Origin: an uncultured Ruminococcus sp.
GTDB taxonomy: Bacteria; Bacillota_A; Clostridia; Oscillospirales; Acutalibacteraceae
Direction: 5' to 3'
DNA length: 16,809 nucleotides
NCBI GenBank assembly: GCA_902798605.1
Contig: CADBXH010000027.1
Span: 1-16,809 of the forward strand
Positions 14,007-16,809 of the stretch are shown here, piece after piece. The notes beneath the pieces are model-generated. The model saw only the letters and a list, made by a program, of their open reading frames with translations. It searched no databases and was not told where the DNA came from. The position numbers and the translations under genes are program-made. The stretch's first letter is position 1, and the number at the start of each line of letters is the position of its first letter.

Positions 14007-14860
14007 GAGATCCTCCTGTATTCTCCGCACATCTGAGTTGTGAGGAGATTTATATTGATGTTTTGTTTGATTTTATATTTTGAGCTTTCGGTCAGTTCTA
14101 TCATATCGAGCAGCTTTTTGCGCGTGAACTGTGCCGAGAGCTTTTTTGCGTATTTAGCGCTGTACTTCGCCTCTGCTCCCGAGAGCAGCGTTACGGCGTC
14201 AAAAAGGATAAGCTTTACACTTTTAAGAATATCATCGGACAGCGACTTGTCGCCGAGCGCTTTTAGCGCGAGCAGCAGGTCGTATTCTTTAAGCGAGAGA
14301 ATACCGTCGATGATCTTCTCCGCCGCGGCTTTTGCCTCGTCCGAAATCTCCGCTTCGCCGCCTAAGTTTATCAGCGAACAGCGCGAGATTATCGTGGGCA
14401 GCAGCCCCTTTGCGCTTTGACAAAGCAAGATGAAGTATACCCCCGCGGGCGGTTCTTCAAGCAGTTTTAAAAACGCGTTTTGCACGACCTCGGAAAACAC
14501 GCTGTCCGCGTTTTCAAAGATATAAACCTTTGCGTCCGAGTCGTTCGGCAAAATATAGGCGTCCTTGCTCAGCTCGCGGATCTGGTCGATCGAGAGCGTT
14601 TTGCTCTTGCGCGAACCTTCGGGATAAACATAGCTTATGTCCGCGTGGACCTTGTTCAGCGCGTTCCGGCAGTTTTTGCATTTGCCGCAGGGCTTTGTCT
14701 CGCCCGAGCACACCGCGAATGCCGAAAGGTAGGTTGCTAATTTCAGCGCGCTTTCGCCTCCGCCTTCAAGGATAACGGCGTGCGGCAGCCTGCCCGATTC
14801 TGTTAAGTTGTTTATTGTACCGGCGGTTTTGCCGTCGGGGAATAACTCTTTTAATTCCAT
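13994..14860 (-). CDS. holB: DNA polymerase III subunit delta'
   Basis: 288-residue AAA+ clamp-loader subunit. The P-loop is degenerate (LEGGGESALK, 31-40), as usual in delta'. The zinc module is Cys51 with CGKCKNC (Cys58, 61, 64), then NKVHADI. Further marks are QNAFLKLLEEPP (127-138) and the SRC motif (159-161) that inserts into the neighbouring ATPase site. It is a little shorter than the 300-330 residues usual for the family. Its ATG lies one base after the stop of the phosphodiesterase gene and has no strong ribosome site of its own, so it depends on coupling. The holB-yaaT order is the same as in B. subtilis. Confidence 0.93.
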   Translation of the reverse strand: MELKELFPDGKTAGTINNLTESGRLPHAVILEGGGESALKLATYLSAFAVCSGETKPCGKCKNCRNALNKVHADISYVYPEGSRKSKTLSIDQIRELSKDAYILPNDSDAKVYIFENADSVFSEVVQNAFLKLLEEPPAGVYFILLCQSAKGLLPTIISRCSLINLGGEAEISDEAKAAAEKIIDGILSLKEYDLLLALKALGDKSLSDDILKSVKLILFDAVTLLSGAEAKYSAKYAKKLSAQFTRKKLLDMIELTESSKYKIKQNININLLTTQMCGEYRRISWQR

Positions 14861-14861
14861 A

Positions 14862-15332
14862 TCACTTGATGCTTACAATGTTGGTCACGATATCGCCCTT
14901 GTCGGTGATGTCGATGTATCCGTAGGTCGCGCCGTAGCCGTGGCACGAGCCGGGGTTCATAATGTACATACCCTCGTCGTACTCGTTCATAGCGCAGTGG
15001 GTGTGGCCGAAAAGCAGGATATCCGCCTTTTGCTCGCGTGCGGCGCAAACTATATCATATATGGTAAATTTTGCCTGAAACAGATGACCGTGAGTGATAA
15101 ACAATGTCTTGCCGCAGATTTCAACGGTCTCTATGGGCGGCAGCTTGCTCGACCAGTCGCAGTTGCCGCGCACGGCGATTATCTGCTTGTCTGTGAACTC
15201 GGTTTTAAGCGCTTCGACCTCCCTCGCTCCGTCGCCGCAGTGAACGATGACCTCGGCGGTCGGCTGAGAGGCGATAGCCTTTTTTAGGTTGTTATAATCT
15301 CCGTGAGAGTCTGAAACAACAAGAATACGCAT
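14862..15332 (-). CDS. YfcE/MJ0936-type metallophosphoesterase
   Basis: 156-residue calcineurin-like phosphodiesterase with two metal ions, of the YfcE/MJ0936 family; activity is usually seen on model phosphodiesters and natural substrates are uncertain. All motifs are present: SDSHGD (Asp8, His10), CGDG (Asp34), GNCD (Asn57), THGH (His81, His83) and FGHTH (His110, His112). The frame continues upstream to 15446, but the motif-bearing MRILVVSDSHGD begins at 15332 with CGGAGAA upstream, and the upstream extension runs into the divergent small-protein gene. It is the first gene of the operon with holB and ricT. Confidence 0.9.
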   Translation of the reverse strand: MRILVVSDSHGDYNNLKKAIASQPTAEVIVHCGDGAREVEALKTEFTDKQIIAVRGNCDWSSKLPPIETVEICGKTLFITHGHLFQAKFTIYDIVCAAREQKADILLFGHTHCAMNEYDEGMYIMNPGSCHGYGATYGYIDITDKGDIVTNIVSIK

Positions 15333-15387
15333 AAAATTCTCCGTTCTAAAACGCTTATATCCGCATAGTATATCGTGAGGTGGTTTT

Positions 15388-15618
15388 ATGTCTGATAATA
15401 AAAACAAATTAATGAATGAGCTTTCAAAAAAACTCGGACTCAGCACAGCCGAGGTTACATCCGCCGCTCAAAAGGGCGATGTCCGAGGTCTGCTGAAAAA
15501 TGCCGACAGCGAAGAGGCGCGGCAGTTTAACGAGGTCTTGTCCGACCCCGAAAAAACAAAGCAGGTGCTCAACTCTCCGCAGGCAAAGGCGATAATGAAG
15601 CTCTTGGGTGAAAAATAA
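15388..15618 (+). CDS. Small helical protein of unknown function, first gene of a three-gene cluster
   Basis: 76-residue, charged, predicted all-helical cytoplasmic protein with no signal peptide or cysteines. Visible pattern: KKLGLSTAEVTSAAQKGDVRGLL, seen as a LysM-unrelated helix pair (KKLGLSTAEV and AAQKGDVRGLL), then EVLSDPEKTKQV and a C-terminal SPQAKAIMKLLGEK. GAGGTGG stands 5-6 nt before the ATG. Its stop TAA directly precedes the ATG of the next gene, so the two are co-translated. The DPE..KQV motif recurs in that next protein. The gene is divergent from the phosphodiesterase-holB-ricT operon with 55 bp between starts, and I see no clear promoter there. No function is recognised. Confidence 0.8.
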   Translation: MSDNKNKLMNELSKKLGLSTAEVTSAAQKGDVRGLLKNADSEEARQFNEVLSDPEKTKQVLNSPQAKAIMKLLGEK

Positions 15619-15960
15619 ATGTCTGATATTCAGGATAAAATAAATCAGATCCTAAACGATCCCGAGGCGCTCAAGCAGGTGCAAAGCCTCGGCGCGCAGC
15701 TGGGCTTGTCGGATAACGCTCCGGTAAACCAAGCTCCCGAGCCGCCGAATACAAACAGCGGCGATATGATGAGCGCGTTCGCTAAATTCGCGCCGATGAT
15801 GAGCAGTTTTGCGGAGGATGACGACGTCAGCCGCCTGTTAAACGCGCTAAGACCGTTTTTGAGCGAGGAAAAGCAGCAAAAGCTCGACCGCGCTCAGCGC
15901 CTGATGAAGCTCGTCAGGATAATCCCGCTGATAAAAGACAGCGGAGTATTTGATCTATAG
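15619..15960 (+). CDS. Small helical protein of unknown function, second gene of the cluster
   Basis: 113-residue soluble protein. The N-terminal helix has QILNDPEALKQV, matching the first gene's DPE motif, then LGAQLGL. A Pro/Asn linker (about 34-47) follows, then a helical block MMSAFAKFAPMMSSF and a C-terminal LLNALRPFLSEEKQQKLDRA leading to MKLVRIIPLIKDSGVF. This last part (about 68-113) has the look of a conserved domain: regularly spaced leucines with basic residues. The start has no spacer from the previous stop, and GGGTGA lies in the end of the previous gene. No function is recognised. Confidence 0.8.
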   Translation: MSDIQDKINQILNDPEALKQVQSLGAQLGLSDNAPVNQAPEPPNTNSGDMMSAFAKFAPMMSSFAEDDDVSRLLNALRPFLSEEKQQKLDRAQRLMKLVRIIPLIKDSGVFDL

Positions 15961-15970
15961 GGGGAGTACT

Positions 15971-16270
15971 ATGCCCGGATTTGAAGAAGAGGCTTTTCAA
16001 AGAGCCCAGAGGATGAGCCGACCGCGCCCTCAAAATGAAAAGCGTGAAGCTCCGCCCGAGCCTAAAAAGCCAGAGCCCGAGATTTCTCAAACCCCAAAGA
16101 ATAATTCTAAAGAAGAAATAAAATCCGAAACTCCGCCGCCGAAAACAGGGCTGATAGAAACCCTGTTCAAGGACAAGGAAAAGAGCATAATACTCGCTTT
16201 GATCCTATTGTTGAGCGACGAGAACAACGATCCCTCGATGCTGCTCGCGCTCGCGTACTTGCTAATCTGA
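15971..16270 (+). CDS. Small Pro/Glu/Lys-rich protein with a hydrophobic C-terminus, third gene of the cluster
   Basis: 99-residue protein. The first 70 residues are disordered-looking and rich in Pro, Glu and Lys. The last 30 hold two short hydrophobic stretches, SIILALILLLS (72-82) and MLLALAYLLI (90-99), joined by an acidic DENNDP turn. This fits a tail that inserts in or lies on the membrane. GGGGGAG stands 6 nt before the ATG at 15971; an in-frame codon at 15950 inside the previous gene also opens the frame but has no ribosome site. It follows the second gene by 10 nt and ends 5 nt before the convergent proA stop. No function is recognised. Confidence 0.78.
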   Translation: MPGFEEEAFQRAQRMSRPRPQNEKREAPPEPKKPEPEISQTPKNNSKEEIKSETPPPKTGLIETLFKDKEKSIILALILLLSDENNDPSMLLALAYLLI

Positions 16271-16275
16271 ATTAA

Positions 16276-16809
16276 TTATCTGATCTGTCCGTCGCCGAGG
16301 ATGATGAACTTGTTGCTGGTTAGCTCGTTGAGTCCCATCGGGCCTCTCGCGTGGAGCTTCTGGGTAGAGATACCGATCTCCGCGCCCAAGCCGAACTCGC
16401 CGCCGTCGGTAAATCTTGTTGAAGCGTTCACATAAACCGCGGCTGAATCTACGCAGGCGGTGAACTTTTCTGAGCTTGCGTAGTCGCTTGTAACGATGCA
16501 CTCGCTGTGACCCGAGCTGAACTTCGCGATGTGGTCGATCGCGTCGTCAAGACTGTCGACTACCTTGATAGCGATGATGTAGTCGAGGAACTCGGTGGCA
16601 TAGTCCTCATCGGTCGCGGGAACGATGTCGCTGCCGAGGATGGCCTGTGTTTTTTCGCATCCGCGGATCTCAACATTCTTCTTGTCGAGCTCCGCCTTGA
16701 TTTTGGGAAGGATCTCCTCAGCGCAGTCCTTGTGGATTATAACGGTTTCGATCGCGTTGCATACGGACGGACGTGAGGTCTTGGCGTTAAATACTATCTG
16801 AGCCGCCAT
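16276..16809 (-). CDS. proA: Gamma-glutamyl phosphate reductase (glutamate-5-semialdehyde dehydrogenase), C-terminal part
   Basis: NADPH-dependent reductase of proline synthesis, converting glutamyl-5-phosphate to glutamate-5-semialdehyde. The 178 visible residues are the C-terminal 40% or so of a protein of about 415; the frame runs off the window at 16809, and the Met at that point is internal. Signatures: [15 protein letters not shown] with the catalytic Cys (17th visible residue), [19 protein letters not shown] read as VYVNASTRF and [14 protein letters not shown], and [14 protein letters not shown]. The stop lies 5 nt from the stop of the small-protein cluster on the other strand, with no terminator between them. 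Confidence 0.96.
   Translation of the reverse strand: MAAQIVFNAKTSRPSVCNAIETVIIHKDCAEEILPKIKAELDKKNVEIRGCEKTQAILGSDIVPATDEDYATEFLDYIIAIKVVDSLDDAIDHIAKFSSGHSECIVTSDYASSEKFTACVDSAAVYVNASTRFTDGGEFGLGAEIGISTQKLHARGPMGLNELTSNKFIILGDGQIR

Noticed and set aside
15333..15387. Sporulation-sigma promoter (sigma-E or sigma-F/G type) for the small-protein cluster
   Set aside because: A CATAGTAT string resembles a sigma-E -10 and GCATA a sigma-F/G -35, but no partner element stands at the right distance.
15333..15446. N-terminal extension of the phosphodiesterase
   Set aside because: The family motif MRILVVSDSHGD begins at 15332 with its own ribosome site, and the extension would run antisense into the small-protein gene.

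Overview
The window reads as a chromosomal segment of a spore-forming, Gram-positive anaerobe of the Clostridia, most likely a Ruminococcus-like member of the Oscillospiraceae. The reasons are SpoIIE and RicT/YaaT (sporulation), strong AGGAGG-type ribosome sites, consensus sigma-A promoters, and a secreted CotH protein ending in a dockerin of the type seen in fibre- or starch-degrading Ruminococcus. There is no sign of an insertion sequence, prophage, CRISPR array or recent transfer. It is an ordinary core-plus-accessory region holding a few less-studied genes.

Layout, left to right. (1) 1-1182, +: the 3' part of glycogen synthase glgA, with a strong terminator. (2) 1313-2164, -: an XRE repressor fused to a duplicated four-helix membrane domain; its promoter carries palindromes that look like operators. 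(3) 2309-3273, -: ruvX followed, with an ATGA overlap, by a small zinc-ribbon protein. (4) 3465-5777, +: spoIIE, with an upstream region that resembles the Spo0A-controlled B. subtilis promoter. (5) 5833-8287, -: an operon of an MGDG-synthase/UgtP-like glycosyltransferase and a lipoprotein serpin, 4 nt apart. (6) 8606-10213, +: a membrane-anchored VanW protein. (7) 10259-10744, -: a SprT-like metalloprotein, divergent from (8) 10836-10910, +: tRNA-Cys with a perfect consensus promoter. (9) 11052-11486, +: a nucleoside 2-deoxyribosyltransferase-like protein, then 11578-13080, +: the CotH-dockerin protein. (10) 13140-15332, -: an operon of a YfcE-type phosphodiesterase, holB (DNA polymerase III delta') and ricT/yaaT, ending at a strong terminator. 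(11) 15388-16270, +: three small uncharacterised proteins in a tight cluster. (12) 16276-16809, -: the C-terminal part of proA, cut by the window edge.

How the parts fit. SpoIIE, RicT and perhaps the small-protein cluster belong to the developmental programme. The glycosyltransferase, serpin, VanW protein and CotH-dockerin protein all act at the membrane or outside the cell. glgA, the deoxyribosyltransferase and proA are metabolic. The best candidates for something undescribed are the three-gene cluster at 15388-16270, the anchored serpin with an enlarged reactive loop, and the membrane XRE regulator with its palindromic sites.
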